A stretch of DNA of 17,662 bases from an uncultured Mesorhizobium sp. (GTDB taxonomy: Bacteria > Pseudomonadota > Alphaproteobacteria > Rhizobiales > Rhizobiaceae). Below the pieces are notes generated by a model that did not search any database, was not told where the DNA came from, and was given only the letters and a program-made list of their open reading frames with translations. Where the stretch lies: positions 1 to 17,662 of the forward strand of contig CALFXR010000055.1 of assembly GCA_937958475.1 (NCBI GenBank). Direction: 5' to 3'. Below are positions 8,427 through 15,079 of this stretch, in pieces. The position numbers were made by a program, and so were the translations under genes. Every line of letters begins with the position of its first letter. The stretch's first letter is position 1.

Positions 8427-8645
8427 ATGACTGCCGATCCGCTGTCCCTTCCTGCGGAGCCCGCGGCCCTCCCGCACCGCCCGCCAGCGCCCGGTGCCGG
8501 TCCGAGCGGCGCGTTTCGCCGCTTCCTTCTCTGGTACGATCGCTACCTGCAGCGCCGGACGCTGGCAGAACTCGACGAGCGTCTGCGCGACGACATCGGC
8601 CTGACACGCGAGGACATCCGGCGCGAGTGCCGCAAGCTCTTCTAG
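8427..8645 (+). CDS. DUF1127 small protein
   Basis: This 72-residue protein has a low-complexity Pro/Ala-rich N-terminus (residues 1-28) and a DUF1127 (YjiS-like) C-terminal domain: FRRFLLWYDRYLQRRTLAEL, then DERLRDDIGLTREDIRREC. The pattern L.ELDERLRDDIGLTR.DI is the family signature. Many DUF1127 proteins in alphaproteobacteria are short Arg-rich proteins, some reported to affect RNA turnover or phosphate and carbon metabolism; no role can be assigned here. An AAGGAG ribosome site lies 6 nt before the ATG. It is the first gene of a unit divergent from the ArsR-like regulator, and a 26-nt hairpin separates it from the NIPSNAP gene. Confidence 0.85.
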   Translation: MTADPLSLPAEPAALPHRPPAPGAGPSGAFRRFLLWYDRYLQRRTLAELDERLRDDIGLTREDIRRECRKLF

Positions 8646-8661
8646 CACGAACCATGCGTCT

Positions 8662-8687
8662 GACGCTTCGATCGCGGTCGAAGCGTC
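8662..8687 (+). promoter_or_regulatory. Perfect inverted repeat between DUF1127 and NIPSNAP genes
   Basis: GACGCTTCGA (8662-8671), a 6-nt loop TCGCGG, and TCGAAGCGTC (8678-8687) form a perfect 10-bp hairpin in the 64-nt gap. No T run follows, so termination is unlikely. It may tune expression between the two genes. Its right arm resembles a site in the regulator's promoter region (ATCGAAGCATT at 8371-8381), so it could also be a protein-binding site. Confidence 0.5.
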
Positions 8688-8709
8688 GGCGCCAACGGAG
8701 AGGACCCCG

Positions 8710-9042
8710 ATGACCATCACCTGTTTCATCCGCTACGAGATCGATCCCTTCCGCCGCGACGCCTTCGCCGAATACGCGCGCGTCTGGGGCCAGGCGATTC
8801 CGCGCTGCGGTGCGGATCTCCTCGGCTATTTCGCCCCGCACGAGGGTTCGGCGACGACCGCCTACGGCGTCTACGACATCGGCAGCCTCGCCGCCTACGA
8901 GGCCTACCGCGCCCGTCTCGCCGACAGCGAACTCGGCCGGCGCAACTACGAATTCGCCAGGCGCGAGCGCTTCATCCTCAAGGAGGACCGCATCTTCCTG
9001 AAGCTTGTCTCCGCCCCGCATGCCCAGGGAGGGACAACGTGA
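8710..9042 (+). CDS. NIPSNAP family protein
   Basis: This 110-residue protein is a single dimeric alpha/beta-barrel (ferredoxin-like) domain of the NIPSNAP family. MTITCFIRYEIDPFRRDAFA opens with the typical first strand, WGQAIPRCGADLLGYFAPHEG forms the middle, and YDIGSLAAYEAYRARL followed by RRERFILKEDRIFLKLV-like sequence ends the domain. No enzymatic activity is established for the family in bacteria. A GGAG ribosome site precedes the ATG. Its stop codon overlaps a GTG with a strong ribosome site (see the remnant at 9039), which indicates that another gene was once translated directly behind it. Confidence 0.87.
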   Translation: MTITCFIRYEIDPFRRDAFAEYARVWGQAIPRCGADLLGYFAPHEGSATTAYGVYDIGSLAAYEAYRARLADSELGRRNYEFARRERFILKEDRIFLKLVSAPHAQGGTT

Positions 9043-9102
9043 TCGCCGTCATCTTCGCCGGCTACCGGCTGACATCGGGAAGGCCGACGACAGGGCCCCC
9101 CG
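9039..9102 (+). pseudogene. Decayed 5' end of a gene coupled to NIPSNAP, possibly an antibiotic biosynthesis monooxygenase (ABM) domain protein
   Basis: A strong Shine-Dalgarno AGGGAGGG (9026-9033) lies 5 nt before a GTG whose last bases overlap the NIPSNAP stop (GTGA, 9039-9042). The frame reads MIAVIFAGYRL and then loses protein character. Moving one frame after about eight codons gives LPADIGKADD, so the composite MIAVIF..LPADIGKADD resembles the start of small ABM-domain proteins (typically MIAVIFEV.PA.G..D.Y). The sequence ends where the mbfA stop codon begins, so the rest of the gene appears to have been lost by frameshift and deletion. The ABM identification rests on memory of the family and on a very short stretch. 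Confidence 0.4.
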
Positions 9103-10086
9103 TCAGGCGCTTCCGATCAAGACGCCCGCGGCGAACACCAGCGCACCGCCGAGAACGACCTGGAAGGCAGCGCGCAGGAACGGCGTCTCCATGTAGCGGT
9201 TCTGGATGAAGGCGATCGCCCATAGCTCCACGAACACCACCGCCACCGCCACCGTGGTCGCCGTCCAGAAGTCCGGGATGAGGTAGGGCAGGGCGTGGCC
9301 GAGCCCGCCCACCGCCGTCATGATGCCGGACGCCAGGCCGCGCTTCAGCGGCGAGCCGCGGCCCGACAGCTTGCCGTCGTCATGCGCGGCCTCGGTGAAG
9401 CCCATCGAGATGCCGGCGCCGACCGAGGCGGACAGGCCGACGAGGAAGGTCTGCCAGGTATCGCCGGTGGCGAACGCCGCGGCGAAGATCGGCGCCAGCG
9501 TCGATACCGAGCCGTCCATCAGGCCTGCCAGTCCCGGCTGCACGTAGGTGAGGATGAACTGGCGGCGCTCGGCCGTGCGCTCCTCGGCCTGGACGTCTGC
9601 CGGCACATGGGTCTGCTCCATGCTCTGGGCGACCGCCTCGTGCTTGCCTTCGGCCGCGGCGAGGTCGCCGAGCAGCTTTCGCGTCGAGGCGTCCGAGGTC
9701 TGCTTCATTGCCTCCTCGTAGAAGCGCTGGGCCTGGCGCTCCATGTCGGCCGCCTGGCCGCGCACCTTGTCGATGCCGAGCGGCCGCACCAGCCAGTCCG
9801 GCTTGCGCTCGTAGAAGCCGCGCACGTGCTCGCGGCGGATCAGCGGGATGCGCTCGCCGAAGCGGGCGCGGTGCAGCTCGATCAGCGCGGCCCGGTGGCC
9901 GTCCTCTTCCGCCGCCATGGCATCGAACATCTTCGCGGAATGCGGGAACTCGTCGCGCACGCCGTCGGCATAGGCGCGGTAGATGCGGCTGTCGTCCTCC
10001 TCGGACGAGATGGCGAGGGCGAGGATCTCCTGCTCCGACAGCGAATCGAAGGAGCGGCGGCCGAAACCGAAGACGCGGGAAAGCAT
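9103..10086 (-). CDS. mbfA: Membrane-bound ferritin MbfA, iron exporter
   Basis: This 327-residue protein joins an N-terminal ferritin/rubrerythrin-like domain (about 1-165) to a C-terminal membrane domain of the VIT1/CCC1 type (about 170-327). The first domain shows E29-E30, AAEEDGH (E61xxH64) and AAAEGKHE (E146xxH149), the expected metal-ligand pattern. The second shows QPGLAGLMDGSVSTLAPIFA, the VIT1-type first transmembrane segment, and four further hydrophobic segments. In Bradyrhizobium and Agrobacterium, MbfA exports iron and protects against iron and peroxide stress, and its gene is repressed by Irr when iron is scarce. An Irr box lies 18 nt upstream of the start. No clear Shine-Dalgarno precedes the ATG at 10086. 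It is divergent from the threonine dehydratase gene. Confidence 0.93.
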   Translation of the reverse strand: MLSRVFGFGRRSFDSLSEQEILALAISSEEDDSRIYRAYADGVRDEFPHSAKMFDAMAAEEDGHRAALIELHRARFGERIPLIRREHVRGFYERKPDWLVRPLGIDKVRGQAADMERQAQRFYEEAMKQTSDASTRKLLGDLAAAEGKHEAVAQSMEQTHVPADVQAEERTAERRQFILTYVQPGLAGLMDGSVSTLAPIFAAAFATGDTWQTFLVGLSASVGAGISMGFTEAAHDDGKLSGRGSPLKRGLASGIMTAVGGLGHALPYLIPDFWTATTVAVAVVFVELWAIAFIQNRYMETPFLRAAFQVVLGGALVFAAGVLIGSA

Positions 10087-10103
10087 GACGGAAACTATCC
10101 AGT

Positions 10104-10118
10104 TTAGAATTGTTCTAA
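10104..10118. promoter_or_regulatory. Irr box (iron control element) of mbfA
   Basis: TTAGAA (10104-10109), TTG, TTCTAA (10113-10118) is a perfect 6-3-6 inverted repeat, and the neighbouring T at 10103 extends the left arm. It matches the rhizobial Irr-box/ICE pattern TTAGAA, 3 nt, TTCTAA. It starts 18 nt upstream of the mbfA start codon, so bound Irr would block transcription initiation, in agreement with the known repression of mbfA by Irr under low iron. Confidence 0.85.
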
Positions 10119-10286
10119 TCTAATGCCGATGAGGCCTCTGTTCAACGCCCTGCCGATGGTGCTCCCTTTTCCCCGCGCGCGGGGATCCGGGGCTTCGCGC
10201 CGCGCCGATCGATGGATCACATCTTTTTGTTGGTCGCCGCGCGCCGGCCGGGCCACACTCGCCACCGACTCGCCGGGGAAACCGCC

Positions 10287-11276
10287 ATGAACGCTGCCGC
10301 CATAGCCGCACCCGGTATCGCCGACGTACGCGCCGCCGCCCGGCGTCTCGCCGGCGTCGCCGTTGAAACGCCGCTCCTCGAACATGCGGCGCTCGGCGAA
10401 CGGCTCGGCGGGCGCGTGTTCTTCAAGGCGGAGGTCCTGCAGCGCACCGGCTCCTTCAAGATCCGCGGTGCCTACAACAAGATCGCGGCGCTCGAGCCCG
10501 CGGAAAGGGCGCGCGGGGTCGTCGCCTTCTCATCCGGCAACCACGCACAGGGCGTGGCCGCTGCGGCGCGCATCTTCGGCATCCGCGCCGTCATCGCCAT
10601 GCCGGCGGACGTGCCGCGGGTGAAGCTCGACGCGGTCCGCGCCATGGGCGCCGAAGTGGTCCCCTTCGACCGTTTCGGCGACGACCGCATGACGATCGTG
10701 AAGCCCTGGCTCGATGCCGGCATGGCGCTGGTGCCGCCCTACGACGATCCGCTGATCGTCGCCGGCCAGGGAACCGTCGGCCTGGAGATCGTCGCGCAGG
10801 CGCATGCCGCTTGTGTCGCGCCCGACATCGTCGTCGTGCCGTGCGGCGGCGGCGGCCTCACCGCGGGCGTGGCAATCGCCGTCACCGACGCGTTGCCCCG
10901 AGCCGGGGTCTGGGGCGTCGAGCCGGAGAATTTCGACGACACGCGCCGCTCGCTCGCCGAGGGCCGCCGCGTCGCCAACGAGCCGGGTCACAGCTCGATC
11001 TGCGACTCCATCCTGACCGCCGAGCCCGGCGTCGTCACCTTCGAGGTCAACAGGCGCAAGACCGCCGGCATCGCCGTCGTCAGCGACGCCGAGGCTGCCG
11101 CCGCGGTGCGCGAGGCGATGCTGTCGCTGAAGCTGGTCGTCGAGCCGGGCGGCGCGGTCGGCCTCGCCGCGCTCATCGCCGGCAGGATTCCCGTCGCCGG
11201 CCGGACCGTCGTCGTCGTGCTCTCCGGCGGCAACGTCGACCCCGCAGCCTACGCGCGGATCATCGCCCCGGATTGA
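10287..11276 (+). CDS. PLP-dependent threonine/serine dehydratase
   Basis: This 329-residue fold-type II PLP enzyme resembles biodegradative threonine dehydratases and serine dehydratase/racemase-like enzymes. RTGSFKIRGAYN contains the Schiff-base lysine K58, SSGNHAQG (82-89) is the substrate loop, and PCGGGGL (about 185-191) binds the PLP phosphate. HSSICDSI and EPGGAVGLAAL are further family landmarks. No C-terminal ACT domain is present, so isoleucine feedback control as in IlvA is not expected. The reaction would be deamination of L-threonine to 2-oxobutanoate or of serine to pyruvate; threo-3-hydroxyaspartate ammonia-lyase and serine racemase are close relatives that cannot be excluded. 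The ATG at 10287 lacks a strong ribosome site. It converges on the ABC permease gene with a 7-nt gap. Confidence 0.9.
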   Translation: MNAAAIAAPGIADVRAAARRLAGVAVETPLLEHAALGERLGGRVFFKAEVLQRTGSFKIRGAYNKIAALEPAERARGVVAFSSGNHAQGVAAAARIFGIRAVIAMPADVPRVKLDAVRAMGAEVVPFDRFGDDRMTIVKPWLDAGMALVPPYDDPLIVAGQGTVGLEIVAQAHAACVAPDIVVVPCGGGGLTAGVAIAVTDALPRAGVWGVEPENFDDTRRSLAEGRRVANEPGHSSICDSILTAEPGVVTFEVNRRKTAGIAVVSDAEAAAAVREAMLSLKLVVEPGGAVGLAALIAGRIPVAGRTVVVVLSGGNVDPAAYARIIAPD

Positions 11277-11283
11277 CCGTCGT

Positions 11284-12420
11284 TCAGTCCAGCGTCCGCC
11301 GGAAGCGCAGCAGCGCCAGTGCGGCATAGACGAAGATGAAGATCACCAGCGCCCCGATTTCGAAGGAGACGGCGGCGAGGTCGGCGCCCTTCAGCATGAT
11401 GGCGCGGATCACCCTGAGGAAATGCGTCAGCGGGAAGATCTCGCCGAGCACCTGCGCCCAGCCGGGCATGCCGCGATAGGGAAACATGAAGCCGGAGAGA
11501 AGCAGCGACGGCAGGAAAAAGAAGAAGGTGAGCTGCATCGCCTGCATCTGCGAGCGCGCCGCGGTCGAGATCGTGTAGCCGAGCAGGACCAGCGACAGGA
11601 CGAAGATCAGGATCGCCGAGAACAGCAGCGTCATCGAGCCGGCGAAGGGCACGCCGAACAGGAGCTTCGCCGCCGCCAGCACGACGATCACCTGCACGGC
11701 ACCGACGGCGAGATAGGGCAGGATCTTGCCGAGCATGATCTCCACCGGACTCGCCGGCATGGCGAGCAGGTTCTCCATCGTGCCCCGCTCGGTCTCGCGC
11801 GTCAGCGCCATCGAGGTCATCATCACCATCGTCATCTGCAGGATGACGCCGAGCAGCCCGGGCACGATGTTGTACTGCGAGATGCCCTCGGGGTTGTAGC
11901 GGCGGTGCACGACGACCTCCAGCGATCCCGCCGCGGCGCGCGCGGCCGCCGCCTCCAGCCCCTGCTCGCGCAGCAGCGCCTGCTGGGCCACCGTGCCCAG
12001 CGTCGAGATGGCGCCGCTCGAGGCCGACGGGTCGGTGGCGTCGGCCTCGATCAGGATCTGCGGGCGGTCGCCGCGCGCCATCCGCGTGGCGAAGTCGGCG
12101 GGGATGGTCACGACGAAGGCGACCTCGCCGCTCTGGATCAGCGCTTCGGCCTCCGCCGCGCTCGCCGCGACGTGCTCGAAGCGGTAGTAGCCGGTGGTCT
12201 CCAGCGCCGAGACCATGGCGCGGGTGTAGTGGTCGTTGCTGGTCGCGACCAGCGCCGCCGGCAGCGCCTTCGGGTCGTTGTTGATGGCGAAGCCGAACAG
12301 CACGAGCTGCATCAGCGGCACGCCGAGCATCATGGCGAAGGTGATGCGGTCGCGCCGCATCTGGATGAACTCCTTGGCGAGCAGCGCCGCCAGCCGGCCG
12401 GGCGAGAACACCGCGTTCAT
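11284..12420 (-). CDS. ABC-2 type transporter permease (YbhR/YbhS-like)
   Basis: A 378-residue permease with the ABC-2 layout: an N-terminal segment MNAVFSPGRLAALLAKEFIQ and one membrane helix (about 27-48), a large periplasmic domain (about 50-180), then about five membrane helices. Conserved ABC-2 features include ETERGTMENLLAMPASPVEI and the PLTHFLRVIRAIMLKG loop near the end. It would form the membrane channel, with the ATPase and adaptor encoded just upstream, for export of drugs, lipids or similar compounds. The ATG overlaps the ATPase stop (ATGA, 12417-12420). E. coli ybhGFSR has two permeases; only one is present here, so the complex should use a homodimer. Confidence 0.92.
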   Translation of the reverse strand: MNAVFSPGRLAALLAKEFIQMRRDRITFAMMLGVPLMQLVLFGFAINNDPKALPAALVATSNDHYTRAMVSALETTGYYRFEHVAASAAEAEALIQSGEVAFVVTIPADFATRMARGDRPQILIEADATDPSASSGAISTLGTVAQQALLREQGLEAAAARAAAGSLEVVVHRRYNPEGISQYNIVPGLLGVILQMTMVMMTSMALTRETERGTMENLLAMPASPVEIMLGKILPYLAVGAVQVIVVLAAAKLLFGVPFAGSMTLLFSAILIFVLSLVLLGYTISTAARSQMQAMQLTFFFFLPSLLLSGFMFPYRGMPGWAQVLGEIFPLTHFLRVIRAIMLKGADLAAVSFEIGALVIFIFVYAALALLRFRRTLD

Positions 12421-13334
12421 GACATGTTGTCCCGCGACGCGCCCATGAACTGGATGAAGACGTCCTCGAGGCTCGTCTCGCCGGCCTCGACGATCGTTCC
12501 GGGCCTTTCCCTCATCGGCGCCAGCGCGGCCTCCAGCCTGGCGAGGTCGGAGCCGACCACGTGCAGCGTCGTGCCGAACGGCGCCACCTGGTCGACGCCT
12601 GGCTTGCCCGTCAGCGCCGCCGCCACCTCGTCGAGCCTTGGCCCGTGGACGACGAAGGTCGTCAGCCCGGAGCCGGCGACCACCTCGTCCACCGTGCCCG
12701 TCGCCAGCATGCGTCCGTAGGAGATGTAGCTGATGCGGTGGCAGCGCTCTGCCTCGTCCATGTAGTGGGTCGAAACCAGCACGGTGAGGCCGCCATGGGC
12801 CAGGCGATGGATCTCGTCCCAGAAGTCGCGCCGCGCCTTGGGATCGACGCCGGCCGTCGGCTCGTCGAGCAGCAGCAGCTTCGGCTGGTGCATGATGCAG
12901 GCGGCGAGCGCCAGCCGCTGCTTCCAGCCGCCCGACAGCGTTCCGGCGAGCTGGTTGCGCCGGCTGGTCAGGCCGAGGTCTTCCAGCGTCCGGTCGACCG
13001 CGTCCTTTGCCGGCTTCATGCGGTAGAGGCGCGCTACGAACATCAGGTTCTCGGCGATCGTCAGGTCCTCGTAGAACGAGAACTTCTGCGTCATGTAGCC
13101 GACTTCGCGCTTGATCCTGAGGCTGTCCGTTCTCAGGTCGTGGCCGAGCACCTGGCCCTCGCCCTCGTCGGGCGTGAGCAGGCCGCACATCATGCGGATC
13201 GTCGTCGTCTTGCCCGAGCCGTTCGGCCCGAGGAAGCCGACGATCTCGCCTTCGGCGACGCTCATCGACACGTTGTCGACGACGGTCTTGCCACCGAAGC
13301 GCTTGACCAGCCCGCTGACCTCGATCGCGTTCAT
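12417..13334 (-). CDS. ABC transporter ATP-binding protein (YbhF-like, single NBD)
   Basis: This 305-residue ATPase has all nucleotide-binding motifs: Walker A GPNGSGKTT (36-44), Q-loop at Q83, signature LSGGW (133-137), Walker B LLLLDE (153-158) and the H-loop at H190. The C-terminal ~100 residues are the extension seen in drug-export ATPases. E. coli YbhF carries two such domains in one chain; this protein has one and must dimerise. I use the ATG at 13334, where homology begins (MNAIEVSGLVKRFGGK). The frame is open to 13388, which would overlap the adaptor gene. There is no strong ribosome site, and the adaptor stop lies 34 nt upstream, so translation may depend on coupling. Confidence 0.94.
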   Translation of the reverse strand: MNAIEVSGLVKRFGGKTVVDNVSMSVAEGEIVGFLGPNGSGKTTTIRMMCGLLTPDEGEGQVLGHDLRTDSLRIKREVGYMTQKFSFYEDLTIAENLMFVARLYRMKPAKDAVDRTLEDLGLTSRRNQLAGTLSGGWKQRLALAACIMHQPKLLLLDEPTAGVDPKARRDFWDEIHRLAHGGLTVLVSTHYMDEAERCHRISYISYGRMLATGTVDEVVAGSGLTTFVVHGPRLDEVAAALTGKPGVDQVAPFGTTLHVVGSDLARLEAALAPMRERPGTIVEAGETSLEDVFIQFMGASRDNMS

Positions 13335-13368
13335 GGCGTGCCTGCGGCATTGCGGGGAGCGCGGGCCA

Positions 13369-14313
13369 TCACCGGCCGAGCTCCACATCCACGATCTGCC
13401 CCGGCTGCAGCCCGTCGCTGCCGCCCTCCGGCCGCGCCTCGACGAGGTAGACGAGCTTCTGCCGCGTCTCCAGCGAGTAGATGACCGGCGGCGTGAACTC
13501 GGGGCTGGTGGAAACGTAGCTGACCCGCGCGGTCAGGCCCGGCGCGCAGCCGTCGCAGTGCACCGCGAGCAGGGAACCGACGGAGATGGCCGAGAATTGC
13601 GCCTCCGGAACGTAGATGCGCAGCTTCACCGCGCCGTCGGGGAGCAGCGACACGACCGGGGCCGATGGGCCGGCGATGTCGCCGGCGTTGCGGATGACGT
13701 CGTCGATCCGTCCGGCGGCGGGCGCGGCGATGCTGCGCCGGGACAGCCGCCAGCGTGCCTGGTCGAGCGCGGCGGCCGCCTGCTGCACCTGGCTCTCCGC
13801 CGCCTTGATCGCCTCGGGACGCGCCGGCAGCGCGGCGACGGCGAGGTTGGCCTTGGCCTGGCCGATGGCCGCATCGACGACCTCGACCTGCGTCGATGCC
13901 TCGTCGAGCTGGGCCTGCGTGGCGATGCCGCGCTTGAACAGATCCTGCACGCGCGCAAGCACGCGCCGCGCCTCCGAGGCCTGCGCCTCCGCGGAGCGCA
14001 GCGTCGCCTCCAGCACGGCAATCTCCTCGGGGCGCCGTCCGAGCCGGAGATCGGCCAGCTGCGCCTCGGCCTGGCCGAGGGCCGCCTCGGCCTGGGTGAC
14101 CGCGATGGTGGCGTCGTCGGCCTCGAGCGCCGCGACCGGCGCCCCTTCCTCGACGCGCTCGCCGCGCCTCACCGAGACGCTGCGGATCTGCGCGACCTCG
14201 ATCGGCGCGAGCAGCACGTAGTCGCCCTCGACATAGCCGACCGCGATGGGCGCCGCCGGCCCGCAGGCTGAGATGAGCGTTGCCAGGTAGGGGATGGAGC
14301 AGAGAATGCTCAT
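13369..14313 (-). CDS. HlyD/YbhG-like periplasmic adaptor, probable lipoprotein
   Basis: A 314-residue membrane-fusion adaptor. VEGDYVLLAPIEVAQIRSVSVRRGERVEEG (split as the barrel-sandwich half) is followed by a long Ala/Glu/Gln-rich coiled-coil hairpin (about 70-190), the second sandwich half SIAAPAAGRIDDVIRNAGDI and a beta-barrel region. The N-terminus MSILCSIPYLATLISACGP has a lipobox-like ISAC (Cys17), so the protein is probably lipid-anchored. The signal lacks any Lys or Arg in its first residues, which is unusual. It would bridge the inner-membrane ABC complex towards the periplasm or outer membrane. The ATG overlaps the tetR stop (ATGA), and the ATPase gene follows 34 nt later. Confidence 0.92.
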   Translation of the reverse strand: MSILCSIPYLATLISACGPAAPIAVGYVEGDYVLLAPIEVAQIRSVSVRRGERVEEGAPVAALEADDATIAVTQAEAALGQAEAQLADLRLGRRPEEIAVLEATLRSAEAQASEARRVLARVQDLFKRGIATQAQLDEASTQVEVVDAAIGQAKANLAVAALPARPEAIKAAESQVQQAAAALDQARWRLSRRSIAAPAAGRIDDVIRNAGDIAGPSAPVVSLLPDGAVKLRIYVPEAQFSAISVGSLLAVHCDGCAPGLTARVSYVSTSPEFTPPVIYSLETRQKLVYLVEARPEGGSDGLQPGQIVDVELGR

Positions 14314-15005
14314 GACGACTTGCCCTTGATCGCGGTGCGGATGGCGTGGACGTTTTCGGAGACGACGCCGGCGATGCGCGCCGCCTCGGCGGGGCCGATC
14401 GCGCTCCAGCCCATGCGCCGCAGCACCGCCTCGCGGCCGATGCGGAAATAGACCACCTGGCCGATGATGGCGAAGACGCGCAGCCGGGTCTCCTCGGCCT
14501 CCGCCTCCTCGCCCGTCGCCGTCGCCCAGATGGCGCAGAGGCGCCGGTGCACCGGCTCGAAAACGCCGGAATAGATGGCGTCAAGCGCCGCCGTCGGGTG
14601 CGAAAGCTCCCGCAGCACGAACTGGACGATCTCGCCCGCCTCCGGCTGTGCGACGATGAAGCCGACCATGCGCTGCACGATCATGTCGATCTGCGCCGTC
14701 GCCGCCGCTTCCCCGCTCTGGCCGTCGCCCGGCGCGCCGGCGGCGATCGCCGGGCCGGCGATGCGCTGGATCGTCTCGACGATGAAGCCGGCGCAGGCGA
14801 GCCTGAGCCCTTCCTTGCCGCCGAAGTGGTAGGCGATCGAGCCGATGTTGGCGTTGGCGGCGGCCGCGATGTCGCGCGTCGAGGCGCCGTCGAAACCCCT
14901 CTGGCCGAAGAGCTGGAGCGCGGCGCGGATCAGCGCCGCCCGCGTCTGCTCGGCCTGCTGGGAAGAAGCGTCGCGCGCGCCGCCGGGGGGTGTCTTCATG
15001 TTCAT
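14310..15005 (-). CDS. TetR-family regulator, CecR (YbiH)-like
   Basis: A 231-residue TetR regulator. The N-terminal helix-turn-helix is TRAALIRAALQLFGQRGFDG, then STRDIAAAANANIGSIAYHFGGKEGL (about 21-67). The C-terminal ligand domain fits the CecR (DUF1956) type, for example MVGFIVAQPEAGEIVQFVLRE and the segment before YFRIGREAVLRRMGW. It heads the operon adaptor-ATPase-permease, the same order as E. coli cecR-ybhGFSR, and probably represses it until a ligand binds. ATG codons exist at 15005 and 14999; neither has a Shine-Dalgarno sequence, and the predicted promoter suggests a leaderless transcript starting near 15004. I list the longer form. Confidence 0.9.
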   Translation of the reverse strand: MNMKTPPGGARDASSQQAEQTRAALIRAALQLFGQRGFDGASTRDIAAAANANIGSIAYHFGGKEGLRLACAGFIVETIQRIAGPAIAAGAPGDGQSGEAAATAQIDMIVQRMVGFIVAQPEAGEIVQFVLRELSHPTAALDAIYSGVFEPVHRRLCAIWATATGEEAEAEETRLRVFAIIGQVVYFRIGREAVLRRMGWSAIGPAEAARIAGVVSENVHAIRTAIKGKSS

Positions 15006-15010
15006 GGCGT

Positions 15011-15039
15011 CGTTTAATCAATCGATTGATCAAAGTCAA
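15011..15039 (-). promoter_or_regulatory. tetR operon promoter with embedded palindromic operator
   Basis: On the reverse strand, -35 TTGACT (15034-15039), a 17-nt spacer and -10 TAAACG (15011-15016). The spacer is mostly a palindrome: ATCAATCGATTGAT at 15017-15030 is perfect over 14 bp, and the match extends to 15014-15033 with one mismatched pair. A repressor bound here would cover the promoter, the standard autoregulatory arrangement for TetR proteins. The predicted start of transcription falls at about the ATG at 15005. Confidence 0.65.
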
Positions 15040-15044
15040 CCCTG

Positions 15045-15073
15045 TTGAATGTGACAGTCGCGAACGGTTAAGT
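15045..15073 (+). promoter_or_regulatory. Candidate promoter of the CYTH-CHAD genes
   Basis: TTGAAT (15045-15050), 17 nt, TTAAGT (15068-15073). The -35 is good and the -10 is weak (3 of 6). Transcription would start near 15080, which is the GTG start of the CYTH gene, so the message could be leaderless. The site is separate from but close to the palindromic operator at 15014-15033. Confidence 0.35.
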
Positions 15074-15079
15074 CGCGGC

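Noticed and set aside
10171..10184. Palindrome CCCCGCGCGCGGGG in the mbfA-dehydratase gap
   Set aside because: Perfect over 14 bp but made only of alternating G/C in very GC-rich DNA, with no flanking T run or known motif; a chance structure is plausible.
12561..13484. Forward-strand open frames over the ABC ATPase and adaptor genes
   Set aside because: They are antisense to genes with complete Walker, signature and adaptor motifs and show no recognisable domain.
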